Of a DNA stretch of 64,000 nt, positions 23,862 to 36,006 are shown in pieces. Below the pieces are notes generated by a model. It saw nothing but the letters and a program-made list of their open reading frames with translations, was not told the DNA's origin and did no database searches. Where the stretch lies: the NCBI GenBank assembly GCA_030765065.1, contig CM060990.1, positions 461,054,321 to 461,118,320 of the forward strand. Reading direction: 5' to 3'. The first letter of the stretch is position 1, and each line of letters opens with the position of its first letter. Both the position numbers and the translations under genes were made by a program. The stretch comes from Deroplatys truncata (Eukaryota; Arthropoda; Insecta; Mantodea; Mantidae).

Positions 23862-24421
23862 CACTATATTCAACGCGGGAGTCGGTTCATAAATCTTCGG
23901 CTTTCCATGCCTACGTTTTACCACTGAGCTCTCGTGGTCGCGTGCCGTCAGCACAACCGAATCTAATGCTGATTCTACCTCTAACCCTTGTCTAGACACC
24001 AATAAATTATTTCCACTTTTCCGAGAAAGGACTGTCAAATGCGACAAAGCATAATAAACAAGCTGTGTTTAAGCCTAACACAATATAAACAGAAAATACA
24101 ATCAGTTGTGATAAAACGGTGAAGTGAAAGTGGACAAAGTAAAACGAAATGAGTGAAAAATCCAAGTAAAATAAATAAAACATTACAACTAGAGTTATTA
24201 TTATATATAGGTGTATACAAAGAGTTGAAAATGACAAACTGAACCTCTGACAGCAGCAACTGCTATGCTATAAATGGAATCAGTATTCCGCTTGAAACGT
24301 TTCCAAAACTTTATAAAGAAGCATGGTAGTATGCCTCTCACGCCCACCATCAGCCAAATAACTTCAAAAGTCAGGTTGTGTTTTTCATATAAAAGGGCAT
24401 TATTATTATTATTATTATTAT
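23529..24421. repeat. Cluster of trinucleotide (AAT/ATT) microsatellites
   Basis: ATT repeats at about 23529-23559 and 24399-24421 and AAT repeats at 23815-23858, with AT-rich single-copy DNA between. Long poly-Ile or poly-Asn frames here are artefacts of the repeats. Confidence 0.85.
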
Positions 24422-25301
24422 AACATATATTATCATCATTAACAGAAACATAGACTAAATGAAATATTTCATATTCATTTGTATACAACAATAATACTAA
24501 TAATAATAGGTCACTGATATGTTAAATTATATAACTGTATGACAACAGCATGTAAAACGAGAAACTATATACTTCTAAAACGCACGGAGAGGCAGCTTAT
24601 TTAGCCTAAAAAAGTACAAATCCTATCCCCGTAATTGAACACGCATTCTCCGCAATTCCAAAACCATAACGCTCCCCACTACACCAAGCATACAGTGCTG
24701 AAGCTGTGCCTATTTTTGCATTTGATGTCTCTGGCATCCCCTTTCCCCTCTCCTAAAATTTTGTCGAACGGATGGACAAAGTACTTACATGGAACAGCTG
24801 TGCGTGTTACGGCCCCCAGATACATTTGAGAGACAGTGTACAAATGCCTATACTACACCTATCATATTTTAAACTTCTGTAGAAATCAGCAGTTATACCA
24901 CCTGATCAATATATTGTACAATTATATTGTGAGATCCGGCAAAAATCATAATTTAGGTAACGTAACTTTTCCACTTCTTATACAGTTAACTTTGCTAATT
25001 AGGCACACATTTGTGCGCTTGAGCTATAGTACTTTATGAAAAATATAGGATACATTACAACTCCAGGTGTACCCCTACTCACATTTTCAACCCTTGTGAA
25101 CAAATTTGCACCGTTTGACCAATCTGGACACTTTTGACACTTAGGATTTAGGTACGAGTGAAAATCACAGGCTACTAACGACTTTAAAAAACCACAAATA
25201 TTCTTATTTTCAAACCCTACAGAATGCTTCCGTGCAATGCTCGGTAAGACAGCTAGAGTCGGAAGCAAGAACGAAGGCGGATGGGAAGAAAGCTATTGCG
25301 C

Positions 25302-25341
<40 letters not shown>

Positions 25342-26010
25342 TGCACTGCTTTTTTCACTCTCGCTCGCTCTGCGCTTTGACTCCTCTCTCAACGGGTTCA
25401 GTGCAAAGGAATACGCTGACGCACATCTTGCACTCGGGAAGGAGCAATGTTCATTGGCTGGCAGGTCACGTAACTTAAATCAGTGTTATTGCGCAACCTA
25501 CACTCACACGCCTTCGTTCATACTACCGAGTCTAGTATCCTAATATTTATCTTAAATATCTAAAATGTTAAGGAAACCTACCGTAATCGTTAAGGCCCTA
25601 CTAGGTTTCAGAGTCCTAGCAACATTGGTCATCCGAAATGTGTGTTTAGGCATGGAGAAAGAAAAGAAATAAAAATAAAAGAAATGCAGGGTTTGGTGTA
25701 TCTACCTTAACGAAATGTGTACGGAAATTATATAAGTCACCGGCCATGTGAATACAGATTTGGAGGCTGAAAGTAAGGTGACATGGACAGAGCGTAGAGA
25801 GATAGACGGGGTTCGATTCATAATACTTGCCGCATATTGATTCTCTTCAGCAGAATAGCTGTGTGCAAGAGAACCTTATACAATCAGGCAGTTAACTACT
25901 TATCATCGCATATTCTCCGCGCAATTTAAGTCACATGTGAGACCCAAGATGTTTCACATTTTAAGATGCAGTTCAAGTAATAATTCGCTTTATTTTGTAT
26001 TTTTTTAGTA
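24422..26010. other. No recognised gene; GC-richer patch with (GA)n tract
   Basis: A (GA)n tract lies at 25303-25338 inside a somewhat CpG-richer patch (about 25220-25530) that also has ATTGGCTGGC. This could be a promoter-like patch, but no transcript-like structure follows. The rest is AT-rich. Confidence 0.4.
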
Positions 26011-26257
26011 CTTAACCCCGTTCTTACTACATATGGCATCACAAGGGTGGACACTGATAGTTCATGAAATTAAATGATAACTAGTAACGGAAATTTGGAA
26101 AGGAAACGTTCCAGGCGTAAGTTAGGGTACCTCCCCGGAATTTGTCAGTTATGAGAACTGAGAAAAAAACCTCAGGGAGGACGGTCCTGACGAGATCTGA
26201 ACCGCGGACCTCCCGTTCATGAGTCCAAGCCTTAACGACCTCGACCACCCGTGTCGA
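26011..26257 (-). mobile_element. SINE family B, copy 2 (uninterrupted)
   Basis: Collinear with the two halves of the copy at 13573-14452. On the minus strand the head has GGTGGTCGAGGTCGTTAAGG (A-box region) and CGCGGTTCAGATCTC (B box), then GGACCGTCCTCCCTGAGG, a GTACCCTAACTTACGCC block and the CGTTCTTACTACATATGG end. It shows what the interrupted copy looked like before the hAT insertion. No clear target duplication was found. Confidence 0.8.
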
Positions 26258-27511
26258 AGTTCGCTGTTTCTTATGCTGTTAGTATGACCTCCATCTTTAG
26301 AAAACAACTTAGATTGATTAATGTATATCGTAGCGTACGGAATAAGAAAATTTGCGACACCGTTTCTCGAGTTAGGCAGTTTTTTTAAAGCAGCACTTGT
26401 AGAAACGATTCGCTCTTTAAGCACTAAAACCATGCTCAGCTAAACATCGCTTAAACCTGGTTCCCAAATTTTTCCAGCTGACGATCCATAGGAAGCTCTT
26501 TAGTTCCCATCTCCCCTACATGTGTTAAATGTTTCTTCCAGATATACCTATATGTGAGAATTATGCAGAATAAAAGAAAGGTTTGCAGTGACCCATTTTA
26601 ACAGAAAACTATTGAATGTGTTGCTGAAACAAGAACGTAAATTGAAATATATAAAAACAATTATATAACAACAAATTGTAAACAAAAATCCGTTACAAAG
26701 TGCTAAATTGATAAGAAGTTTTAAACATATAAGTATTTTCACCTAAATTAATCACTATAATTTTTTAGGTTTAAGTTGCTATTCACAGGTATAACTTTCC
26801 TCAACTTAGCAGCTATTTCTTGTTTGGTTTGAATTACATCCTGATATCCAAAAGCAATAAGATAAACAAAGTTATTAAATCTGATTTTCATACTGAAGCC
26901 TTTGATCGACAATAGAGCTAAGGTTTTAGTGAGTAATAACCAAAACATCCATTTTGATTCTCTTTTCAAACAATAGCTTCCGTTAGGCCGTTAGAAAGCA
27001 ATTGAAGACTGATTTATCACCCCAACATTCGATATTAATCACCAGAGCCACTTTTAAATAGCACTTTGTCTGTTCGCTATGGCAAATCTTTTGAGAAACG
27101 TATATTACTCTCAAAACTGCATTTTTAAATGTTGAAAATGCTCCATGCAGATAAAATTTACTTCAAATATATGAAAAGGCTTACATAATATATGTTCAAA
27201 ATTACATCTACTACGACGTTACATAGCAATATCTACTGTATGTTTAAGGGTTACCTTTAGAAAACTTTTTCTTAATAACAAATACGCAACAATTTGGAAG
27301 TAGGAGTCAAAATTTGAATAAAGCTCATCATGAGTATATCTACATCAGTCTTTTCTCCAAACACAAGAATGCCTATTACAAAAGTGACGATTTTCAGCAT
27401 TTATACCTATTGCACGTGGAACATACATTTTCATGTTAGAACGTTATGTAATGTTGTCTCTCAAACTACTGGTCGAATATACTTCAAATGATTTACTCTG
27501 CTTATATGTGA

Positions 27512-27568
<57 letters not shown>

Positions 27569-29880
27569 AAATAATTGTATAAAAATTGTATATGTTTCAA
27601 AACCGAATCCCAGTATCCCTTAAACGCTAAATGGTTAATAGGGACCTTTACATTATAGGCGCATCTATTCGATAAATTACGTATTATAATGTCTCTATTT
27701 CTTGGCTTACGAATTTCTTTAATCCTGCGATTAAGTTTTCTTTGGCCCTATTGTGAATCTCTCATACTATACACTGGTCTAAACGTTGTCTTATTTTGTT
27801 TTGTTATATCAGTGGCAATACCGTAATTAGCTAAGCAGTGTTTAAAATGCTATCTGGTCTGAGGGACAGGATCGCATTTTAGAGCTGTCATTACTTTATA
27901 CTACACGCAGCAGTTTATTACGGGAGAAAAAAAAACCTATTGCAGCAGAGAGAGCAAACTGTGTTATTACTCTCTGCTATCTCAGGAGACAAGACAGGTG
28001 TTACACATGGATGAACCATTGCACTTCAGTGAACAAACAAAAAGTATGAAGTACTAAGCTAGTTCTGTACAACTGAAAATAAACATTGTTATAAACACGT
28101 TCTAACAAATTGCAGTAGAACCTAGAGAGCAATTCTGGAATACCGTGACAGTGGTACCCTCAAAAGTTGCCAGGTTATGTTGAACCCAGCGAAGAGTTAC
28201 AATTCCCTATTTTAGTTTTACAGGATCTGTGCTGGTTTATAACATTAGTTGTTGTTCATCTGAATATTACTTTACATTTCACCTGTAAGATATTTTAGCT
28301 GACTTCGAATTTTGTACTGCTCTTCTTTGCCGTTGAGCTCTTCATGCATAGAATTCTAGCATCACGATTTCCAAGAAGCTCAAAAAAACACATTACTCCC
28401 TTGGTTCTTTCCAGCTAAACGATGTCGATCGTACCATGTTTTAGGTTAAGCACCTCCGGAGCAAGATTTAAAAATAGCCGTTGTTTACACATCAATCGAT
28501 GCTAAAGAACGATTCTGCAACATGATTTATGGATTTAACCAATGTATAACGCAAGACCTTTTCTAGATATCGATTTTGTAAGCAGTCATTTTAATTTTGC
28601 TCAAAACGGTTCTAAATTTTAGTGCGTTATTCTCCTCTGGGAGATGAATCGTAGAAATATTGCTACATTAAAAACAACAGATGTATATAATCTCACGGAT
28701 AGACTAAATAGCAAAAATTGGCAAAACATTACATTCATAATTTCTTGTGCAGCTTTATTAATTGGAATTTTCTATTTAATTTTCTACATATATAGGGTAG
28801 ACCATTTAAGTTGAGACTGTACAATATCTCCAAAACTAAGCGTTGTATAAAGAAATGTCTTGAATAAAAGTTGCTTGATATTATGGGGGAAGGTAAATGC
28901 CATTAGTCGTATTCTATTTGGAGGACGTTGTGATGGTCATTTTATGGTCAATTTAGTTTGACCCTAATTGTAGGTTCCCTGTAAAAAAAAATGCGAGTTT
29001 TTCTTCTCCATTTTGCTTTGAACAGTTTTCCTGATATAAATGACCCGTTTTCTCCGAAACTGTTGAGGATTACTAAATTAAGTTTTAGGATGATAAAAAC
29101 AACTTCGAAATGCTGTTGTGGATCTACTTTGGTGCTAATAATATGGTTGGCTATTTTTAAAAAGAAATGCTGATAAATTTTAATAAAAATATGGTATAAT
29201 TAAATAATAACTATACTTTCCTTAATAAACAAACTTATTGGATAAAAGTAAATCAGTGAACTTAAAGGGATGTATTCAAATCTTGTAAATATGCCGATCT
29301 AATATCCTAAATGGCTAAATCTTTCTGACGTAAAGAGTCATATATTTAGCAGATTTAACACTGTTGGGATAGGGTTTTAATCTCCCCTTAAATAGACGGC
29401 TACAAGTTCACAGAAAAGACGAGAATTTTAACTAAAATTATTTTGAGATAAATGTTGTATTGCGTATTATTATTATATTATTGTCGCTGTTTTGCCATCT
29501 TCATTGTCATCTTCACTACTACCACCATCTGGTTTTATAAAATGGTAAAGCTTCTGGAGCGGAAGAAACAACTGGAGAATATATTAGTATATTTCGTATT
29601 TCGTACACGGGAATTATTTATAATTAGAAGGGTAGTTTTGAAAGGAACAGTAATGTAGACTGTGTTCTCTAGACATTGAAAACATGATTTAGTTCAGTCA
29701 GCCATAATATGGCGGAAATTCTAAGTGCAGAAATTACTGGGGAATTACAGTAATGCATAAAAGTTTAAAAACACACATAGTGCATTGCACAGGAAAATAT
29801 TGAAAACCTACTTAGAGGGGGAATGTAGAAATAAGGACCCGTTCACGCTAGCTCTCGTGGGCGGCTCAAGAGAAGTACAA
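26258..29880. other. No recognised gene; contains a (TA)n tract
   Basis: 3.6 kb of AT-rich DNA. A (TA)n microsatellite of about 26 units lies at 27515-27566. A 73-codon minus frame at 26748-26969 vaguely recalls a reverse-transcriptase palm region but lacks key residues. Confidence 0.5.
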
Positions 29881-30060
29881 CTTCAAGTAGCTATTATTCA
29901 ATCTTATGTTTTTGAAGTTTTAAGAACACTATATTCTAGAGAAATTAATAAATAATGTCAATACATATAAATCACCCTCACCATTTAGTTACTTATAGTC
30001 CTTGACCTATTATAGCAGCCCTTAGAATTATAATTGCAATATTAGGATTCATTAAATTCC
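29881..30060 (+). pseudogene. Nuclear mitochondrial insertion: atp6 end and cox3 start
   Basis: From 29881 the frame reads LQVAIIQSYVFEVLRTLYS and then REINK and a stop, which is the conserved C-terminus of ATP synthase subunit a. The stop overlaps by one base an ATG at 29954, as in many animal mitochondrial genomes. That ATG opens MSIHINHPHHLVTYSP, then TGA, then PIIAALRIIIAI, the N-terminus of cytochrome oxidase subunit III. The TGA is Trp in the mitochondrial code, where COX3 has SPWP. About 180 bp are kept and both ends stop abruptly. It is non-functional in the nucleus. Confidence 0.85.
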
Positions 30061-30426
30061 GGCTTGTTTCAACTGGTGCCTTTCACACTGTACTTCTGGT
30101 GAACTTGAGAGAGTTCACTTAAGCAATTCCGTGCCCGTCGTCAGTAGGCCCTAGCTCTCTGTTCAGGCTAGCGCAAGTGCGCCGCTATGAAAACTGAATT
30201 TTAACACTATATCAAGAGGGAAGTTTGGCTCACATCTCTCTGATGGATCTTCAATTACAAATGCTCTAGTACCAAAGAAGGAAGAATAGGATAAGCCAAT
30301 AACATCAAAGAGAGAGAGAAGCGACAGTGTACACTCTGTGGAATGCCTATGTGGAACTGAAACATAATCCCAGTTTCAAACGCGCGGAGTTAAGGAAGGA
30401 AGGAAGGAAGGAAGGTAGGTAGGTAA

Positions 30427-30481
<55 letters not shown>

Positions 30482-31877
30482 CAACAACAGTTAAAAACAT
30501 GGACTAAAATTCACATGATATACAAAAATTCAAATCTATACACCGGTCTTTCGAAGTGCTATAGAATACGGATCTAAAGCTTGGCAATTAAATCAAAACT
30601 CCAAATTCAAATTGCTCTGAATGCATATAGTTTATCTGAGAGGATTGACGCTCCAACGAAGATTAGAGAAAATCATAAATTCATAAATCAGACAAGAAAT
30701 TATCATATAAAATGTTATATTACAGTTTATAATATACCGGCTACTAAAACAACATGGACTTGTTAAACAACGCCAGAGCACAGACGATCAAAAAAATTAA
30801 AATTAGTAATGTGTAGCGAATGAGTCGTTCAAAACGGACGCTTCGCGTCTATGAAATGTAAAGAAACCTAAGGCGTACGGATTCTACCTCAAGAATGCTT
30901 GTTCCTAGCTACTCTTCAACAAGGAAAGAAACTGAGCTTACTCGCCCGCAAGGCAAGAGTGTGCACAATGCCTGATCACGAAACTTAGGTTCCATTAAAC
31001 CTCATAGGTCTGGCGAAATCTTTCTTGAAGTGTTCTAGAATAAGTTATCCATGCAGCGGGATAATGTCGCTCTCTATTTGTGTATTTCGTTCAATGAAGT
31101 GAGGGTTCTTATAGGTGTAAACTACAGGAAAATCCATAAACGAATCCCAAAGGAGTTTGAGAATAATTAAAGCAGTGGGGAATATAAGCTTGTAAAGTAA
31201 GGGGACTCAAGTCCAACTTGAGAAAAATAAAAGTTAAATATATATGTCTTTGTACAAGGGGAGATTCCCTATAAGTTAAGATACACCACTTAATCTTCAT
31301 TTAATGTATTTTCCACTAGTAACGTGTAATTATTCTTATTTATAATCCTTTGGAGTAATTATGTTGGACACTACAATTACAATCACCTTTAACCTATTTG
31401 AATTAACACAATATCAACATAGTAAACAGTGCCTATAATCGAACTGCTACCTTGTGTAGCACAGTAACAATAAAATTATGCAAGCAAGCTAGTCCTCCAA
31501 TAGCCTACCCAAGTCGGGTTATGTCTGACTTGGACGGGGACGTACAGCTTGCCCAAACCAAGTTAACGTGTGACTGGATTGCCTGTCTTCACTCCAGACA
31601 GGTTCTGCAAGTTAAAAGGCAGCATTTATGCAATTCTAGAAGTGACCACTCATTTTGAGCGAACTGATGATTCAAACACTTCACAATTCTTATACCATAA
31701 TTTTCACTTTAAGTCTCCCTTAAAGGGATTGTCCTTGCAGTGATTATACTTGTAACAAAACATTTCTTTCGTAACTTCACTCAACTGCCGTAATCTGACA
31801 TTTGACGCTATAGCTCTGTCACTCCCCCGATAGGAAAGCTAAGGAGAGCCAAATTCTACAACTTGCACGCTATATTC
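30061..31877. other. No recognised gene; compound microsatellite
   Basis: (AAGG)n at 30392-30415 followed by (AAT)n and (AAC)n to about 30488. The remainder is AT-rich and unremarkable. Confidence 0.5.
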
Positions 31878-32770
31878 TGCAGCGGAATAACGTTGGGCGT
31901 CTTTAGTAACTGGAAATCGTTGGCCCCCTTGGTTGATGCCCTCTGCTGCAGTGTTCAGGTCTCCGGCTACCTCTGCTCAGCGGTTGATGATTTCTCCATT
32001 CCTAATAAATTACCTATCTAACTAGTTTCACTGATCTCAGGGTTTTCGTAGGTGAGGCAAATTAAAATACACTGCATTTCCATTAATGTGGTTTATTATC
32101 AATTAAATACTTATGGGCGGCTAGCTTTTCTCATCTGTAACAATTCCCACCATAATAGTAAATTAGGAGGCTAATATAACTACACACGCTTCCCCACCCA
32201 TATGCACACACGTGCATCCATCGTCCACAGAGTATCACTGAGTGTGGAAGAGATTCTATAAGAGAGTGAAAATCTGGGGCCTGCTTCCCCCTTTTATAGA
32301 CAAACCTAGTGACGCTCACCTTCGCGCCTTAACGTGTAACGACATTTCTAATTGTTCCTCAGACCGCGTTTCCTTATTATGTATGAAAATATTCTACTCA
32401 AAAACTTTTCGCACACGCGTCGCAGTAACGCGTCCGGAAGCAAATTAAATATCTCTGTCTCCTATATCTGTCTCTTTCTATTTCTTATTATTCCTCTAAG
32501 TTCCATGCATATTAGCTAGCTGAAAGGAGGTGTACGTCTACCTAGAATTACTTTTACCTGGAATTAGCTAGCTCACCCGTCCCTTATTTATCTAAGTTAC
32601 AGTCTGCTTTGTACATCTCTTGGCTACTAAATATTCGAACATCTTTCTTGCTGAATTATATTATTATGTACAATTCTTGTTTGATATTGATTTATATGCC
32701 TATATGCATATATATATGTATATAGGTATATATGTGTGTGGTATATCCCCTTTCAAATGCCCCGCAGCTA
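31878..32770 (-). repeat. 3' LTR of the gypsy-like element
   Basis: Starts TGCAGCGG, exactly as the right copy does, and stays collinear with it through GGTGAGGCAAATTAAAATAC, GGGCGGCTAGCTTTTCTCAT, CACCCATATGCACACACGTG and AGTATCACTGAGTGTGGAAG. Similarity fades near CCCCGCAGCT (about 32770). No purine tract is evident next to that end, so this edge is uncertain. Confidence 0.75.
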
Positions 32771-33171
32771 TGTTGCTAAAATTCCAGCATGGACATTTTT
32801 GTAACACAGATGAGTGTCCAGCACAACTGGTGATTGTTCTGTTGAGTAGCACAAAGAGGGGAGAGAGAAAAAGTGCAGTTTTTGCTCTTCGTTTTCGGAG
32901 TTGGTTTCACTGTAGTTTGCTGTTCCAACTTTACCGAAAACTGGTATTTTTGTCTCTTTTTCACTATTTCACTTTTTCAGTTCCACTAGCCCTTTGGTTG
33001 CCTGTATTTTTAGGCCATTTCACACGCATATTTGTGCACTGCTTACAACTAATTACAATATTTGGTTGGCTATCTAAGATGCTTTAGTGTCGGCAGCGAT
33101 GCCCTGCTCTCCGAGATTTTAACCATGAATGTTTGTTGTAACATAAAAAAACAATTTTTAACAATTCTCAA
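32771..33171. other. Internal remainder between gag relic and 3' LTR
   Basis: About 400 bp that should hold pol or its remains. I recognise no protease, reverse transcriptase or integrase motif on either strand. Confidence 0.5.
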
Positions 33172-34889
33172 TTAAACCTCAGGTTTTGCCTTTATTGTTT
33201 CTGTTGCCGTGGTTATAATAGCTATGCCTGTGTAGTGGATATGATTGATGTGTGCTGCTCTTCCATGGGGGCCTCTGCTGTCTGTAATGGTGATACGATT
33301 GCTGTCTTCTCTCTGCTCGTGGGGGCTGGAATCTGTTGCTTGTTCTCGGTGATGTCGGGTGCCGTTCATTGTTGTAGTGAGGGCTCTTGCCCCGGTCCCC
33401 GCAAAAAGGTGGTGATTGTCGGTCATCTTGTGCATAGTTGCTCCGTTGTGTTGTCTGCCACGTGTTGTTTGTGCTGGGCTTCTGGTCGAAAGCTGTGATG
33501 AGCTGCAGCATTTTTATATGGTTTATGAATGAGCAACATCAAACCATTGCGTATTTTTGGATCGAAATGGTTGGTGAGTAGAGCAATTACTTCTGTTTCT
33601 GACAGTGGTGGTTCTATATGTTTTCTTTTTGTTCCAATTTAAGGACATAGTCTATTAACCTATCATGAATGTTTGGATTATAGTGGCCAGTGTTGAGCTG
33701 CAGTCTAACTTTGTTAACTTCTGCTGGTCCCTAGTAGTATAGTAGAAAAGTCTGTTTAAACTGATTGTACGACAAAGAATCTGCTAATGTGAGACGCAGC
33801 CAGTTCAGTGCACGCCCTTTTAAGTATTTCCTTACAACAATCAATTTTATATCCTCGGGAGTGGATTTTAATCTAAAATATTGTTCCACTTCGCTTATGA
33901 ATTCCTTTGGATGATCTCCTTTTGTTTCATCAAATATGGGCGGTGACAACTCGTTTAATACATGATAATTTAAGTGATTGGGATTATGAGAGCAGGAGAC
34001 CGGTGGCGTTACACTTCTAGCATGCACATCAAAATTACATTGACTATGTACATTGTTGGAGGCTTCGCCCGTAACAATGGAGTGCTGCCGCGGTCTGCTG
34101 ATCTTTGGCAATCACTGGGTGAACTTTCAATTGCGTTAGGTTCCAGTTCCATTCTTTGCATAGAATTCCTTAATTCGTTAATTTCTCTATCTACTGCATT
34201 CATAGTTTGTACTACATTTTTAAGTTCATTAATTTCCTGTGAATTTGCTACTTGTGAAGCAGTTACTACTTCCTTAACAACTGTGAGTTCTGAATCTACC
34301 CTGTTTATTAATGCTTGTTGGTTTTGTGACAATGTTTCTTTTACTTGCCCTAACTGGTTTTGAATTCTAGCATCATTAGCTGTTAAGGTTTCTACCTGTG
34401 AATTAACACTCTGACAAAGCGGCTATTTCTCCTTTACTAACTCGTAAATCCTGTTTTAGTGTTAAAATCTGAGTTTGAATATTTGCCTGTTCTAAACAAA
34501 TTTATTCTAATATTTGCTGTACAAGCTGGTTATTTGAAGCTAATTCCTGTTGTAATTGTTGACTGGTTATTGTGATTTGTTCTTGCAATTGTTCCTGTAC
34601 ATTGTGTAATTGTTGACCATATGTCGTCATTTGTTCTTGCACTTGTTGATTACTAGAAACTAACATTTCCTGTAAATGTTGGTTATTTGAAGCTAATTCC
34701 TGTCTTAATTGTTATTGTAGTTGCTTATTAGATTCCCTCAAAGTTGAGTTAAGATGGACTGCAGCATGTGCATTATACTGGCAGAGCTTTGTCCGGATTC
34801 TACTACAGTAATTGGTAAATCGTCTGTTTTGTTTTGAGCTGCACTGGCCTCTCCCTCTACGTGGGGTCAGCATTAGTTTTTTCTGCCAT
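33172..34889 (-). pseudogene. Gypsy-like Gag relic with long Gln-rich coiled coil
   Basis: A minus-strand ATG at 34889 opens MAEKTNADPT and then a stop. Downstream fragments in shifting frames show a repetitive Gln/Asn/Leu-rich heptad-like region (about 34730-34440, e.g. QQLQQELASNNQLVQQ), then another helical stretch (34332-34100). The capsid-like part lies at 33990-33735: PPIFDETKGDHPKEFISEVE and KYLKGRALNWLRLTLAD, the usual retrotransposon Gag fold. The tail (33435-33172) is rich in His, Arg, Thr and Asn and could replace a zinc knuckle for RNA binding; no CCHC motif was seen. Such a Gag would have formed the element's particle. Multiple stops and frameshifts make it inactive. Confidence 0.7.
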
Positions 34890-35111
34890 AATTAAAATCT
34901 TATTATTCCTGAGCAACATTCAATTTTAACAGTTAACAAGTGTGTGAATTATATAAACTTATAAATTGTATTTTGATACTTTACTCTTTGTAGACTTGAA
35001 GTTCTCGAAAGTATTGTAGAGGTGTAGCTTCGTGGGTGGTGACTCCTTTGAAGCTGATGTGCGTTGACTCCTTGAAGTATCTGAGCGTGGGTGATGCCTC
35101 CTTTACTAATA

Positions 35112-35124
35112 CCACGTTGGCCCA
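35112..35124 (-). other. Primer-binding-site-like motif
   Basis: Minus-strand TGGGCCAACGTGG lies two bases inside the 5' LTR (which ends CCGCTGCA). It resembles the TGGCGCCCAACGTGG class of tRNA-primed sites with a short deletion. Its position supports the orientation and the inner edge of this LTR. Confidence 0.55.
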
Positions 35125-35126
35125 TT

Positions 35127-35912
35127 TGCAGCGGAAAACGTTGGGCGTCTTTAGTAGCAGGAAATCGTTGGTCCTCTTGGTTGATGCCCTCAGCTGCAGT
35201 GTTCTGGTCTCCTGCTACCTCAACTCAGCGGTTGATAATTTCTCCATTCCTAATAAATTACTTATCTAACTAAATTCACTGATCTCAGGGTTTTCTAGGT
35301 GAGGCAAATTAAAATACACTGATTTCCCTTAAAATGCGGTTTATTATCAATAAGATGTTTATGGGCGGCTAGCTTTTCTCATCTATAACAATTCCCACCA
35401 TAATAATAAATTGGAAGCCTAATCTAACTGCACACGCTTCCCACCCATATGCACACACGTGCATCTGTCGTCCACAGAGTATCACTGAGTGTGGAAGAGA
35501 TTCTATAAGACGGTGAACATCTGGGGCCTGCTTCCCTCTTTTATACCCAAACCTAGTGACGCTCACCTTCGCGCCTTAAAATGTAACGGCATTTCTAATT
35601 GTTCCTCAGACCTCGTTACCTTATTACGTATGAAAATATTCTGTTCAAAAACTTTTCTCATACGCGTCCCAGTGACGTGACCGGAAGCAAATTCAATATC
35701 TCTGTCTCTTTCCTTTCTATTTCTTGTTATTCCTTCAAGTTCCATCTTCATTAGCTTGGTGAATGGAGGTGTACTTCTACCTGGAATTAGCTAGTTCGCC
35801 CGTCCCTTACTTATCTAAGCTACAATCTGCTTTATACATCTCTTGGCTGCTAAATATTCTAACATCCCTGTTGCTGAATTATATTATTATGTACACTTTT
35901 TGTTTGATATTG

Positions 35913-35951
<39 letters not shown>

Positions 35952-36006
35952 GTGTGTATGTGTGTGTGTGTGTGTGGTATTATTCCCTTTCTGGTCCCCG
36001 AGCTTT
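35127..36006 (-). repeat. 5' LTR of the gypsy-like element
   Basis: Collinear with the left LTR; see that entry for shared blocks. Near its outer end it contains an expanded (TA)n(TG)n tract (35919-35977) where the other LTR has only a short TA-rich stretch. Outer edge approximate. Confidence 0.75.

Larger units (their letters stand above)
31878..36006 (-). mobile_element. Gypsy-like LTR retrotransposon, pol missing
   Basis: Two direct repeats (31878-32770 and 35127-36006) flank 2.4 kb that hold a gag relic on the minus strand and a primer-site-like motif beside the right repeat. In that orientation the right repeat is the 5' LTR. No protease, reverse transcriptase or integrase was found between gag and the 3' LTR, although a full gypsy element would carry about 3 kb of pol there. 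It is either an internally deleted copy or a non-autonomous form. LTR similarity of roughly 85% by eye suggests an old insertion. No target duplication was confirmed. Confidence 0.75.

Noticed and set aside
25220-25530. CpG-island promoter with (GA)n
   Set aside because: Composition is suggestive, but there is no downstream exon, start or donor to support a promoter; the frames are products of the GA repeat.
26748-26969. Minus-strand reverse transcriptase palm fragment
   Set aside because: Only a vague resemblance (FGYQDVIQTKQEIAAKL); the catalytic Asp pair is absent and no neighbouring block supports it.
28290-28440. Minus-strand transposase C-terminus (WYDRHRLAGK, GVMCFFELLGN)
   Set aside because: The motifs lie in different frames and match no family well enough.
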